Source: Entamoeba histolytica HM-1:IMSS (Eukaryota > Evosea > Mastigamoebida > Endamoebidae). Taken from it: a stretch of DNA of 64,000 nucleotides. Position 1 is the first letter of the stretch. Every line of letters begins with the position of its first letter. The translations under genes were made by a program, and so were the position numbers. Below, piece by piece: positions 10,914 to 19,989 of the stretch. The DNA lies in assembly GCF_000208925.1 (NCBI RefSeq), contig NW_001914875.1, positions 62,001 to 126,000 of the forward strand. Reading direction: 5' to 3'. The notes beneath the pieces were generated by a model that was given only the letters and a program-made list of their open reading frames with translations, did no database searches and was not told where the DNA came from.

Positions 10914-11660
10914 TTAAAACTCTTTTACCCATCCAACAAAATATGCTTCAGTACTTAAATATCCTAAATTAGGATCAAAGATGTATTTGATGTATGTTTG
11001 GAATCCTAAAATGTTATACCCAAAAGTAAATACACCAACATCTTCTTTATATTTTTCATCTTCCATTTGATCTTCTGCTTTTTCTCCCATTTCAACTTGC
11101 TCACGTTTTCTTGCAACAAAAGTAAATGGTTTTTGTAATTCACTACATGACAATTGAAGATAAATTACATCTACAAATACCATAACCCACAATCCATGGA
11201 TTTTATGTCCTAACTCATTTGTTGGATTAAATGTCATTGAAAGAACAATAGAAATAACAACATTACACATTAAAATAATTAAATAAATTGTATGGATTGA
11301 ATTGGCTAATTTAGTAAATAACAATGGTCGTTTATGTTCCGTAATTAATGTAAATATTGGATGTGTTCTAAATGCTAGAATTCCAACAACCATATAAACA
11401 AAATAAAGTGCAATTGCAATTGATGCAAATATAAGTTCTGTTTTTACCATTTTTTTACCATTTTCATGTTCAGTAACACTTAATGCAATACATGCTATAA
11501 CAAGTCCTGATATTAAACTTATAGTTTGAATAATATGATGTACAATGAAATGTACCATTATTTTTTTATTTCTTTTAATTAGTTGAAATGCTCGATTAGG
11601 TGATGCTGCAATAGTTTCATATGTTTCATCTGAAAGCAGACGATTTGTGTCTTTGAACAT
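10914..11660 (-). CDS. four-transmembrane protein of unknown function
   Basis: A 248-residue protein with four hydrophobic segments at about residues 34-60, 75-98, 122-142 and 152-170. Both ends are hydrophilic, and a charged stretch (EMGEKAEDQMEDEKYKED) follows the last segment. There is no cleavable signal peptide, and the N-terminal ~30 residues should face the cytosol. I do not recognise the family: it lacks transporter or tetraspanin signatures such as a CCG motif. It is a complete frame with its own ATG and stop. The 3' end faces the ankyrin kinase and the upstream side is an 828 bp gap. It could belong to an Entamoeba-specific membrane family. Confidence 0.7.
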   Translation of the reverse strand: MFKDTNRLLSDETYETIAASPNRAFQLIKRNKKIMVHFIVHHIIQTISLISGLVIACIALSVTEHENGKKMVKTELIFASIAIALYFVYMVVGILAFRTHPIFTLITEHKRPLLFTKLANSIHTIYLIILMCNVVISIVLSMTFNPTNELGHKIHGLWVMVFVDVIYLQLSCSELQKPFTFVARKREQVEMGEKAEDQMEDEKYKEDVGVFTFGYNILGFQTYIKYIFDPNLGYLSTEAYFVGWVKEF

Positions 11661-12488
11661 GGTTTAATCTGACTTTTCTATTTAATCTGCTTTTTCTTTT
11701 TGTTTTCTTTTTTTCAAAAATGTTGTGAAGATTCAACTATCAAATCGTTTAACCAAGTATTTAATTCATCTTAAAATAAACCCATTCCCATTCAACTAAC
11801 AATACCTATCATCTACTCATTTAAAATAACATAAAATAAACTCCAATATGATATTATCAATATCTCATTATACATTCTTCTGTTAGAGCAAGAAGATTCC
11901 AAATAAATAAGAATGTCAACATTTCAAATGGTGTTGAAATTAATACTTATTAACACACAAAATGTCTTAATATATGAATTTCATAAAGAACAATGTACAT
12001 GAAATAATGTGTTTTATGTATTGGAACCAAATGGTTGTTAGAATTGGAAATTACAAAACAAACATAACCAAATACAAAACAGAAAGTGTAACAAAAGAGA
12101 GAACAATAATCCAAACAATAAATATGCTGTAAATATTAGATTTCCAATACAAAAAGAAAATAAAAATGAACCAAACTATATAAATGATATTGATAATTAT
12201 AGCAATGAATTTACATGAAATGGTAATGAATCTAATCATCATTTCAATTAAATAGTACTGAAATTATGTATTGTTTGAATTATTCTTGGAGTATTCAAAA
12301 CTAATGTAATTTTACAATTGTTGTATTAACTCTTCAAATAAACAATGAGTATAGCAATAAATAATTTAATTGTGATAACGATAACAAATTGATATGAATT
12401 TGACATAATTTTTATGAATGACATATAAAAATAGATAACAAATAATATTTAAAAGAACTAAAATTTAGAAATACACAACAAAAGAAGA
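11661..12488. other. intergenic region between divergent genes
   Basis: No convincing gene. A 63-codon Ile/Phe-rich frame on the minus strand (12051-12242) is considered and rejected elsewhere. The right edge carries the promoter of the TLD gene. Confidence 0.5.
12446..12460 (+). promoter_or_regulatory. TATA-like plus GAAC box of the TLD gene
   Basis: TATTTAAAAGAACTA: the TATA-like and GAAC elements are fused, with the GAAC core 34 bp before the ATG. Confidence 0.55.
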
Positions 12489-13454
12489 ATGAGCATTACT
12501 CCAGAAGAAACAACAAAAAGAACCCAAAAATTAGAGACTATAAGAAATTCCATAATAATGAAGATAGAAGAAATAATGAAAAGTGCCAAGGAATACAATG
12601 AAAATTATGAGAAAATGTTACAAGAAGAGATAGTTGATGTATCTAATGAAAATACTATAGCTAGAAGTAAAAGAATTGAAGATGTTCATTCAAGAAAGGA
12701 TGAATTGACTAGAAAAAATGAAGTAGTAATAAAGCAAATAGAAGAAGGGATTGAAATATTGAATCAAATGAAAGAGATTTATGAAAAAATGAATTTTAAT
12801 GGGTATGAAGATAAACAAATACCCAAAGAACAAATAACTGTCTTTAATGAAGTGATAGAACCAGAAGAAAAACGAGTTAATGAAATGACTTGTCTAACTA
12901 TAAAGGAAGAAGTTCCAAAAGAAACAAATGAAAAAGATTTGCTTTCATCAAGGCAAATTGAACAAATAGAAGAATGGACAAAAAGAAGAGTAGGAAATAT
13001 ACTATTTGACTCAAATACTGATGATTGGAATGTTAATACATCAGTGTTTGGAGAAAAAATAATGAATAAAGAGTATTTAATAATTGTTATTGAAGATACA
13101 GAAGGAAATAAATTTGGAGGATATATTAATTCTAAAATTGGTCAAGACTATGATTTTATTACTACCATAAATTCATTTATATTTTCATTAGAGTCAAATG
13201 GAAGAATAAAAGGAATGAAGAAATTTGATATTAAATGTGCACAGTATGGGTTTAGATTGTTTGAACAATCATCTGATTGGTTATTTGCATTTGGGTCAGA
13301 GTCTGACATTCGAGTTTGGAAATCAAAGAATAAAATATTGTCGTATTGTAAACAAAGTTCATTTGGATATGAAGATATGAGAAATGTACTTTGTGGAAAT
13401 GAATTTCCAAAGCGATTTACACCACAACGAATCATTGTAATTGAAATGAACTAG
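12489..13454 (+). CDS. coiled-coil TLD-domain protein
   Basis: A 321-residue protein. Residues 1-135 are charged and heptad-like, predicted coiled coil. From about residue 155 the sequence is a TLD-type domain: IEEWTKRRVGNILFDSNTDDW, then LIIVIEDTEGNKFGGYI, FIFSLESNG and a C-terminal QRIIVIEM strand. TLD domains (as in OXR1/NCOA7) are associated with oxidative-stress protection and V-ATPase regulation. Entamoeba has many coiled-coil TLD proteins of unclear role. It is closely similar in layout to the protein at 50777-51904, down to FEEWTNRKVGGVLFDS and GNKFGGYI there, so the two are paralogues. Single exon, first ATG, with a combined TATA/GAAC promoter just upstream. Confidence 0.8.
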   Translation: MSITPEETTKRTQKLETIRNSIIMKIEEIMKSAKEYNENYEKMLQEEIVDVSNENTIARSKRIEDVHSRKDELTRKNEVVIKQIEEGIEILNQMKEIYEKMNFNGYEDKQIPKEQITVFNEVIEPEEKRVNEMTCLTIKEEVPKETNEKDLLSSRQIEQIEEWTKRRVGNILFDSNTDDWNVNTSVFGEKIMNKEYLIIVIEDTEGNKFGGYINSKIGQDYDFITTINSFIFSLESNGRIKGMKKFDIKCAQYGFRLFEQSSDWLFAFGSESDIRVWKSKNKILSYCKQSSFGYEDMRNVLCGNEFPKRFTPQRIIVIEMN

Positions 13455-13989
13455 CAATACTAATAAAAATGATATTAGCCATTACATTGAATATTAAAAT
13501 AAAACAATTTCATTTAAAGAATGTTTATTTGGTACTTCTTCATTATTTTCATTATTTTTTTTTTTTTTGAAATTGTCAGTAATTTTAACAATTATAACAT
13601 CCATTCTTATTCTTTTTTCAATATTTAAATTCAATTTCTTCTTAGGTATTTATTTCTCATAATATTTGTTAAAATAACTTATGTTTTATTCATTTTTGTA
13701 GTGTTATTTAATTTACTTTTGTTATTAACTTAATATTCTTTTCGACTCTTAATACTAATTGTATTTGTTTTCAACTTGTTGAATATAACTTAATTTAATT
13801 GAACTTTACATTTTATTAATACTAATTCATTTACAACACGTAATAAATAATTTGAATAAACTTAAAGAATCTATTAAAATAATCACACTCATTTGTTTAT
13901 CTAATAAACAAAATTATATTTACTCAATTGCTTTATAATAAAAAAAAAATAACTTTTATTCCTCTTTAGTTTCTAATCACTTAATTAGT
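13455..13989. other. convergent intergenic region
   Basis: AT-rich spacer with poly-T and poly-A runs between the TLD gene and the alcohol dehydrogenase, both ending here. No gene seen. Confidence 0.5.
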
Positions 13990-15141
13990 TTAGAATATGT
14001 CATTTAAGATGGTCTTAACTTCTTCATATGAAATATCATGATGTGCTCCAATTGTTCTTCCTTTGAATTTACTAGCAATTTCTTCTACATGAGAATGATC
14101 AAAGTTATATTTGCTCATTCTTGTAATTCCTCCTACTGATTCAAAGAATTTAATTGTACAGTTAATTCCATCTTCTGCTGTAGCATTTTCAATTCCAAAT
14201 ACTCTTTCTGCAAGTTGTGCAAGTTTCTTTGCATTCTTTTCTTTATTAAATCTCATTACACCTGGACATGTCATAGCAAGTGATGCTCCATGTGCTACTC
14301 CATAATATGTAGTAACTTCATGTCCAATCATATGTGCTGCCCAACATTGTTGAATTCCTGTAGCAAGAATTCCATTTAATGCATATGTTGCTGCAAGGCA
14401 GAAATCAGCTCTATATTTATAATTAGTTGGCTCTTCAATTGTTTTTGGTCCTGCTGTTGTAATAACCTTTAAGATTCCTTCACAGAATCTATCTACAACT
14501 GCTGATGAATCATAATGTCCAATATATTGTTCTATTACATGAACATATGAATCAATAACTCCATTAATTACTTGATTCTTTGGAAGTGTAAATGAATGGC
14601 ATGGATCAACAATTGCAAAATATGGTTTAACTAAATCATTACATCCAAGTGCTTTATCTTTCTTTCCATAATTCGTAACTACAAATAAATTATTTGTTTC
14701 AGTTCCTGTAGCTGGAATTGTTAATACTACTCCAATTTTACTTTTTGGTGCATTTGCTTTTTCCATTTGTGTAAACATATCAAATGGATCTTCAGTTGCT
14801 GTCCATTCCATTGCAAGTGCAATATATTTAGTTCCATCAATAACTGATCCTCCTCCAACTGCTAATAAGAAATCAATATTATTCTCTTTAGCAATTTTAA
14901 CTGCTTTCATACATGTTTCATGTGCTGGATTTGGTTCAATTCCTCCAAATTCTACTATTGGTTTAACATATTTCTTGACTTCTTCATAAACTCCATTCTT
15001 CTTAATAGATCCTCCTCCATAGAGCATCATGACTCTTGCTCCTTTTGGAATAAGTTCTTTCTTTTCTATTTCGGAACATGCTCCTTTTCCATAACAAAGG
15101 ATAGTTGGTGATTGGAATATGAAATTACTGAATGTGTTCAT
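13990..15141 (-). CDS. ADH3: iron-containing alcohol dehydrogenase (ADH3-like)
   Basis: A 383-residue group III (iron-dependent) alcohol dehydrogenase that interconverts alcohols and aldehydes with NAD(P)H. In Entamoeba such enzymes serve fermentative aldehyde reduction. Visible signatures are the nucleotide-binding LAVGGGSVIDGTKYIAL (about 95-110), TIPATGTETNN, and the metal ligands: Asp and His in VIDSYVHVIEQY (about 196 and 200), and two His in HMIGHEVTTYYGVAHGASL (about 270 and 284). Length is normal for the single-domain family, with no fusion to an aldehyde dehydrogenase, so it is not the bifunctional ADH2. A TATA-like TATTTAAGG and a GAAC box 27 bp upstream support the ATG. The symbol rests on resemblance to the Entamoeba ADH3 group and is less certain than the family. 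Confidence 0.9.
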   Translation of the reverse strand: MNTFSNFIFQSPTILCYGKGACSEIEKKELIPKGARVMMLYGGGSIKKNGVYEEVKKYVKPIVEFGGIEPNPAHETCMKAVKIAKENNIDFLLAVGGGSVIDGTKYIALAMEWTATEDPFDMFTQMEKANAPKSKIGVVLTIPATGTETNNLFVVTNYGKKDKALGCNDLVKPYFAIVDPCHSFTLPKNQVINGVIDSYVHVIEQYIGHYDSSAVVDRFCEGILKVITTAGPKTIEEPTNYKYRADFCLAATYALNGILATGIQQCWAAHMIGHEVTTYYGVAHGASLAMTCPGVMRFNKEKNAKKLAQLAERVFGIENATAEDGINCTIKFFESVGGITRMSKYNFDHSHVEEIASKFKGRTIGAHHDISYEEVKTILNDIF

Positions 15142-15162
15142 GTATTTTACTTCTTTATTACT

Positions 15163-15187
15163 AAGTTCTTCTTATCTTCCTTAAATA
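15163..15187 (-). promoter_or_regulatory. promoter of the alcohol dehydrogenase
   Basis: On the minus strand, TATTTAAGG (15179-15187) is followed by GAACTT (15163-15168), with the GAAC core 27 bp before the ATG. Confidence 0.55.
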
Positions 15188-15431
15188 TCTCTATTAACGT
15201 GGTTCTTCGTATGTTTTTTATTTTCTTTTTCAACTTCCTTTCAACTTCCTTTCTCTTTTCTTGAGATATTTTTTATTCTTTCTTGATTTTTCTTTGATTT
15301 TTTTCTTTTTCTTGATCTTTTAATACGAAATCTCTTTTTTCGGACGAAATCTTTTTTGTTTTTCTTTTTATCTTTCTTTTCTATTTTTGCTTTCAAACTT
15401 TAAATTCTTCAAAATTACATTTCTAATTATT

Positions 15432-16463
15432 TTAATACTTCTCTAATTCTTTAACTAATTCTTCATATTCATTTTCTGAAAATTCCCTTTCTTGCATTGT
15501 CAAACTCTTTTCTTGGAGTCCTTCTAATGTTTTTTGAACTTCTTCACTTATTATGATTTTTTCTTTTACTTGTATTTCTCCATTTCTTATTTTCTTTAGT
15601 TCTTCCATTTCCTTTCTTAGTGACTCAATTGTTTTGTCTTTTTCTTTTTTATCTTCTTTTTTCTTTTCTTCTTTCTGTTCTTTCTCTCTTTCCCCACTTA
15701 TTTCTTGATATTTCCGACACTCCTTTTCGTGTTCTTCTTGATAACACTTAGGATAATATAATCGACACCCTTCACATTCTACTGCTCGGTATTTACACTC
15801 TTCAAACAAATGATCTTCCATCTTGTCTTCTGGAATATCATTTTTACAATATTCACACTGACTTGTCTTAGTTGATACTTTCCATTCTTCACTCTTTATT
15901 TGGTCTTTTTTCATAGCTTGAACTATCTGTTCTGCTTCAAATGGATGTTGAATACTCAATTTAAAGTCTTCCCCCTCTAAATATCCATATCCTTCACTTC
16001 CATTAACACTCTCTACCTCAATATAAATCTTTTTAATTCCACAGTGTATTGGAAGATAATATGACAAAACCATTCCACTATAAACACAATGAAATCCTTG
16101 TAAAATCCCTTTCATAACTGTTTTGTAGTTCTTTGAACAATAAAAGTATGGGTCTAATGGTTTAATCTTAATTTCTTTAACTTCTTTTAATTCTGAAAAG
16201 ACAAGAGACCCTCCTTCTATTGCATCAAATCCTTCACATTCTATCTGAACCGTATCATCTGTAGACACTCCTCCTACAACTCCAATGAAATGTTTCTGTG
16301 AAATTGTTTTTAATAAACAGTAATATTGTTTCTTTCTTTCCTTACAAAGATTTTCATATTCTTGATAAAGAGTTTTAGGTAATTTGATTATATCATTATA
16401 AATCGTTTTATCTTCATTATTATCACATGAAATAATAACAGTATTAACGTGGTCTGTTTGCAT
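15432..16463 (-). CDS. UFD1-barrel protein with TRAF-type zinc fingers
   Basis: A 343-residue protein. Residues ~20-180 resemble the UFD1 double-psi barrel (DIIKLPKTLYQEYENL, then a strand set up to GEDFKLSIQHPFE). Residues ~200-255 hold paired zinc-finger motifs (CEYCKNDIPEDKMEDHLFEEC; CEGCRLYYPKCYQEEHEKEC). The remainder is a Lys/Glu coiled coil. A UFD1 barrel followed by TRAF-type fingers occurs in a plant protein family (PRLI-interacting factor K type) and is presumed to act in ubiquitin handling. The barrel match is weaker than for the UFD1 gene at 7318, so function is inferred. A GAAC box lies 29 bp before the ATG. Confidence 0.65.
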   Translation of the reverse strand: MQTDHVNTVIISCDNNEDKTIYNDIIKLPKTLYQEYENLCKERKKQYYCLLKTISQKHFIGVVGGVSTDDTVQIECEGFDAIEGGSLVFSELKEVKEIKIKPLDPYFYCSKNYKTVMKGILQGFHCVYSGMVLSYYLPIHCGIKKIYIEVESVNGSEGYGYLEGEDFKLSIQHPFEAEQIVQAMKKDQIKSEEWKVSTKTSQCEYCKNDIPEDKMEDHLFEECKYRAVECEGCRLYYPKCYQEEHEKECRKYQEISGEREKEQKEEKKKEDKKEKDKTIESLRKEMEELKKIRNGEIQVKEKIIISEEVQKTLEGLQEKSLTMQEREFSENEYEELVKELEKY

Positions 16464-16486
16464 AATAACACAATTAACTACTTTTT

Positions 16487-16492
16487 AAGTTC
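16487..16492 (-). promoter_or_regulatory. GAAC box of the UFD1-barrel zinc-finger gene
   Basis: GAACTT on the minus strand, 29 bp before the ATG. Confidence 0.4.
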
Positions 16493-16536
16493 TTTTTATC
16501 ACCAGAAAAGAACCACCATAATAAATAAAATGAATT

Positions 16537-17517
16537 CTAATTATCATGATCTACTTGTTTCATTCCAAGTTCAGGAATGTCTGGAGACCCATCTTCAAAC
16601 CATCGTAAGAAAGCATTGAACCAATTCATTCTCGTATTCATATGGAGAATATAGTGATGGTATAATTTAAACAAAAGTACTGAAATAATAGCAGCAATGT
16701 AGATATCAAAAGTGTAATGTCTTTTACACATAACAAATAGTAGTGAGGCAATAGCAGTAATAATACAAATAATACCCTTCTCTATTGTAAAACGAAGTGG
16801 ATAGCCATATTCATTAACAGAAGGACTAACTTTATAACACCATTTAAAATTTATTAATGGAGCTTTTTCTATGTAGTGATACCAAAACATTGCACAAAAG
16901 AATAATGCAGCTGTATGAGGACAAAACATTAGGTCATGGCATGAACGAGTTCCAGAAAATATTTTCATTGCATAAATGAAAAGAGGTTGTTTGTTGTAGG
17001 TTGTACATGGGACTGGAGAAGGAAGGTATGTTCCAAATATACTCAAAGAACGAAGAATAAAGATTGTACCTTGAAGAAAACAAAATCTTTTAAGAATGAT
17101 TGTACGATAGGGAGTGAAGAAGAACCTTAAGAAAGTAACTGTTAAAACACCAACTAATACATAAGAAGGTAAATATGGTATATCAATAAAAGGAAGAAGG
17201 TCAGTACCTATATCAGGAAGAGTGTATGATTTTGGAATTTCTTGGTGGTTTGATAACCAACGAATATAGTAATCATCTGTTATTGCTTGAAATAATGCAT
17301 TGATAAAGAGAGATGTGATCAAATAAAGAAAACTCCAAAGAAGTCCTGAAGTTAAAAAGTCAAGGATTGTTAAGATTGGGTGTTTGATTAATTTTTTAAA
17401 GGATGAAATAATATCATCTCCAGTGTCAATTATACTATAAAACCCTCTTGTCTCTGGGTTATTAAAGGGAATTAATATTGATATTTGATTATTTGAATCA
17501 AGGAAAGATTGATTCAT
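16537..17517 (-). CDS. sphingomyelin-synthase-like phosphotransferase
   Basis: The first ATG in frame is at 17517, giving 326 residues; the frame opens upstream of it without an ATG. Several membrane segments and the three signatures of the sphingomyelin synthase/PAP2-C family are present: LRSLSIFGTYLPSPVPC (about 156), SCHDLMFCPHTAAL with a catalytic His near 200, and RHYTFDIYIAA with His near 264 and Asp near 268. These enzymes move a phospho-head group onto ceramide in the Golgi or plasma membrane. The head group cannot be predicted; ethanolamine- or inositol-phosphoceramide is plausible for Entamoeba. The usual SGHT of the second motif is CPHT here. It is followed by the UFD1-barrel gene on the same strand. 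Confidence 0.82.
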   Translation of the reverse strand: MNQSFLDSNNQISILIPFNNPETRGFYSIIDTGDDIISSFKKLIKHPILTILDFLTSGLLWSFLYLITSLFINALFQAITDDYYIRWLSNHQEIPKSYTLPDIGTDLLPFIDIPYLPSYVLVGVLTVTFLRFFFTPYRTIILKRFCFLQGTIFILRSLSIFGTYLPSPVPCTTYNKQPLFIYAMKIFSGTRSCHDLMFCPHTAALFFCAMFWYHYIEKAPLINFKWCYKVSPSVNEYGYPLRFTIEKGIICIITAIASLLFVMCKRHYTFDIYIAAIISVLLFKLYHHYILHMNTRMNWFNAFLRWFEDGSPDIPELGMKQVDHDN

Positions 17518-17745
17518 ACCGATAAATGAAAGTAACAAGAACAATTTAAAGTTTTTATGAATATTTTTAAGTTCTTATTCTAATAATAAGAAAATTATTT
17601 TAAGAAAAATGGAATAGAGAAAAGAAAGAAAATAACAAAATTTTATAAAAGTTGTTTTATAGGAAAAGAAAGAAACATTCATGAAGATATAAAGTGAAAC
17701 AATGAAAGAAACAAAAATGTATAAATAATAAATAATTACATATTC

Positions 17746-18390
17746 TTATAACACAACGCATTGAGTCTTAACTTTTTTCCAAGACTTTTTCTTTTGTTTT
17801 AAAGGAATTTTTTTTACTTGTTGAGGATGGACAAAATCAGTTTCGAGTAAATCATTAAATACATTATTAATTGATTCTATATCATTTGTAGAGCAAGTAA
17901 AACTAATAAAGCCATTATCTTTAACTTTTTGAATGAAAGATTGGCAGTCATCTTGTGAAACCAAGTCTGATTTTGTACCAACAACTACCATAGGAAATCC
18001 GTACTTAAAATCAGATTCAGAAGAAGAAGAAAAAGTTAAACCAGAAGAAGAACAAGAATTTTGTATTTTTTGCATTGATGCAAAGATTTCATCAATCTGT
18101 TTTTCATATTTTCGTTCTGATAAATCAACGACAATAAGAATACATGAAGTAGTTGAAAAGAATAAATGTGATAATGATTCATATAATTTCATTCCAGGAG
18201 TATCTAATATTTCCAATTTAATTGCCTCTTCTTCATTCTCAAACATTACAACCTCTAATCTATTTGTTACTGTTGAAGAAGAATGAGAACAACTCTTTTG
18301 TTCAATAAGACAATTAAGTAATGAACTTTTACCACTTGATATAGGACCAACGAGAACAAATGTATAACTCTGAAGGGTTTTAAACAACAT
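17746..18390 (-). CDS. small Ras-like GTPase with CaaX box
   Basis: A 214-residue GTPase. The P-loop is GPISSGKSS (residues 15-23), the G3 motif DTPG (about 63) and the G4 motif GTKSD (about 137). The G5-like motif TCSTND also fits. The protein ends in CVVL, a CaaX box with Leu last, which favours geranylgeranylation, preceded by a strongly basic KQKKKSWKKVK stretch that suits plasma-membrane targeting. DTPG instead of DTAG and a Ser-rich insert before G4 make it atypical among Ras/Rho/Rab proteins, so the subfamily is open. SRP-receptor beta was considered but lacks a CaaX end. Complete single-exon frame. Confidence 0.8.
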   Translation of the reverse strand: MLFKTLQSYTFVLVGPISSGKSSLLNCLIEQKSCSHSSSTVTNRLEVVMFENEEEAIKLEILDTPGMKLYESLSHLFFSTTSCILIVVDLSERKYEKQIDEIFASMQKIQNSCSSSGLTFSSSSESDFKYGFPMVVVGTKSDLVSQDDCQSFIQKVKDNGFISFTCSTNDIESINNVFNDLLETDFVHPQQVKKIPLKQKKKSWKKVKTQCVVL

Positions 18391-18739
18391 GAAAATGAAT
18401 TTTAAGTTTTTCCGAAGAATTAAAGACTAAACTTCTTCTTGAATTACCTATTCTAAATAATTCCCTTTTCCATTATTTCAGAATTTCAAGACGGGAATTA
18501 TTACCCCTAATCATCCATAATTCAATCTTTTGTTAAATAAAGAATGTTTTAGAAAATTTCTTTTTGTTTTTATAAAATAATTTGATATTTTTGCTACTCA
18601 GTATAATTATGGTACAATAAATTCCTACTACCCTCACCATTTTAAAAGATTGATTGTTGGTGGTTTGTTAGTTGTTACAACTTTACAGAAGGAAAAGTTT
18701 TCTAAGAAATAAAATTAAAATTAAGAGTTTAAAGAAAAC
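18391..18739. other. intergenic region
   Basis: AT-rich spacer between two genes on the minus strand. It holds the GTPase promoter and the 3' flank of the next gene. No gene seen. Confidence 0.5.
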
Positions 18740-19495
18740 TTAGGAAAGATTAGAAGATATGATGAATTGTAATATATTTTGATAAGAATTTGAAGGCCAA
18801 TAATCATAATACAAAACAGAATAACAAGACTGGTTTTTAACAACAGGTATAGGGACTAGTATTGGAATGTCAATAGAATCCTCTAATTCACTTGAATTTA
18901 CTAGAAATGTTGAATCAACTAAATCTTGTATTGAAAGAGAAGAATTTTCATTTGATTCATTAGAGGGAGAGTATGACCGGTGTTCAACAATATACGGAAA
19001 TAAGTCATCTTTCCACCAAAAAGGGATTGTTAAGTTAATTTTCATAATATGAGTATTTGGTGGTTGCCAAATAAGTAATTGGTCAGCTTTGTCTAGCGTA
19101 AGAATAGAAGAATAGGAATAAACAAAGGTTACATAATATATTTTACCGTTAAGATTAAATTCTTGAATTGTGTTTGGGTTAGCATCTGGACATGAATATT
19201 TATTTAAATCAACAACTATAATATTATTTCCTTTATAATTAAACCAACTCCTCCCATCATCACTTTTATGGTGAGGATCAATTGTAGGACCATTATATTT
19301 TTTGTCAGAATATAATTCTTGAACTTTGTTTATTTCTTGGGTATAATGAAATTCTTTAATTTTTTCTTTGATATATTTTTTCATTCGTTCCAATTCTTCT
19401 ATTGAACCTTCATTGACAATATCATTAACAATATGTTCAATTGTTTCCCATCGTTCTTTCTTATGACTCTCTTTCTTTTCAACAAAATCACTCAT
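18740..19495 (-). CDS. hypothetical protein with N-terminal coiled coil
   Basis: A complete frame of 251 residues. The first ~65 residues are Lys/Glu-rich and helical, probably coiled coil. The rest is beta-rich with many Trp, Tyr and Pro residues (LLIWQPPNTH, IPFWWKDDLFPYIVEH) and acidic Ser stretches. There is no signal peptide or membrane segment. I do not recognise a known domain. The coiled coil followed by a globular beta-rich part resembles the plan of the TLD proteins in this window, but the TLD sequence marks (EEWT, GNKFGGYI) are absent, so I do not assign it to them. Confidence 0.6.
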   Translation of the reverse strand: MSDFVEKKESHKKERWETIEHIVNDIVNEGSIEELERMKKYIKEKIKEFHYTQEINKVQELYSDKKYNGPTIDPHHKSDDGRSWFNYKGNNIIVVDLNKYSCPDANPNTIQEFNLNGKIYYVTFVYSYSSILTLDKADQLLIWQPPNTHIMKINLTIPFWWKDDLFPYIVEHRSYSPSNESNENSSLSIQDLVDSTFLVNSSELEDSIDIPILVPIPVVKNQSCYSVLYYDYWPSNSYQNILQFIISSNLS

Positions 19496-19635
19496 TCACT
19501 GATTTTTAGATGAGATCTTAACAGATATATTTTGTGGTTTCTTATGCTGGATATGATAAATAATAAAAGAAAAAACAAAATTTTAAAAATTAATTAAAAA
19601 ACTAATAAAAGTCATAATATTACTATATAATAACG

Positions 19636-19845
19636 ATGATATTATTTCTTTTATTTTATTTATTGATCACTATTGTTAGTGCAACTCCAAAAGCTGATTC
19701 CGTTGCAATGGATTTGTTTATGGAACCAGGTGGATGTCTTAAATTGAAGGGATATCCATTTATGATTGAAGGACTTGCTATAATGGCTAAAAAGAAGATG
19801 AAAAACAAAATTTTAAGAAAGGCTAAAGCAGCTGCTGGTAATTAA
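19636..19845 (+). CDS. small secreted basic peptide
   Basis: A 69-residue frame with a clear signal peptide (MILFLLFYLLITIVSA, cleavage probably after residue 16). The mature ~53 residues have one Cys, an uncharged middle and a Lys-rich helical tail (MAKKKMKNKILRKAKAAAG). It is not an amoebapore: those are ~98 residues with six Cys. No family is recognised. Being short, it could be chance, but a textbook signal peptide, an in-frame ATG and a separate position between two real genes argue for a real secreted product. Function is unknown. Confidence 0.55.
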   Translation: MILFLLFYLLITIVSATPKADSVAMDLFMEPGGCLKLKGYPFMIEGLAIMAKKKMKNKILRKAKAAAGN

Positions 19846-19989
19846 TTATTACATAATATATTTTTATATTTCATTATCTGATACAATCTTCTCTTTTTCA
19901 TGAGGATGATAAGACGTTAAAAAAAAAGCTGAGCAAAAAAGAAATAAAAAATCTAAAAAGTTATAATCATTTAAGGTTAATAAGTTTCA

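Noticed and set aside
12051..12242. A 63-codon hydrophobic frame on the minus strand
   Set aside because: Almost only Ile, Phe, Val, Leu and Ser, as expected from translating AT-rich DNA. No promoter element and no family.
17746..18390. Assignment of the GTPase as SRP-receptor beta
   Set aside because: The P-loop is similar, but there is no N-terminal membrane anchor and it ends in a CaaX box with a basic stretch, which fits a prenylated Ras-like protein.
18740..19495. A fourth TLD protein
   Set aside because: The coiled-coil start is similar, but none of the TLD sequence marks could be placed.
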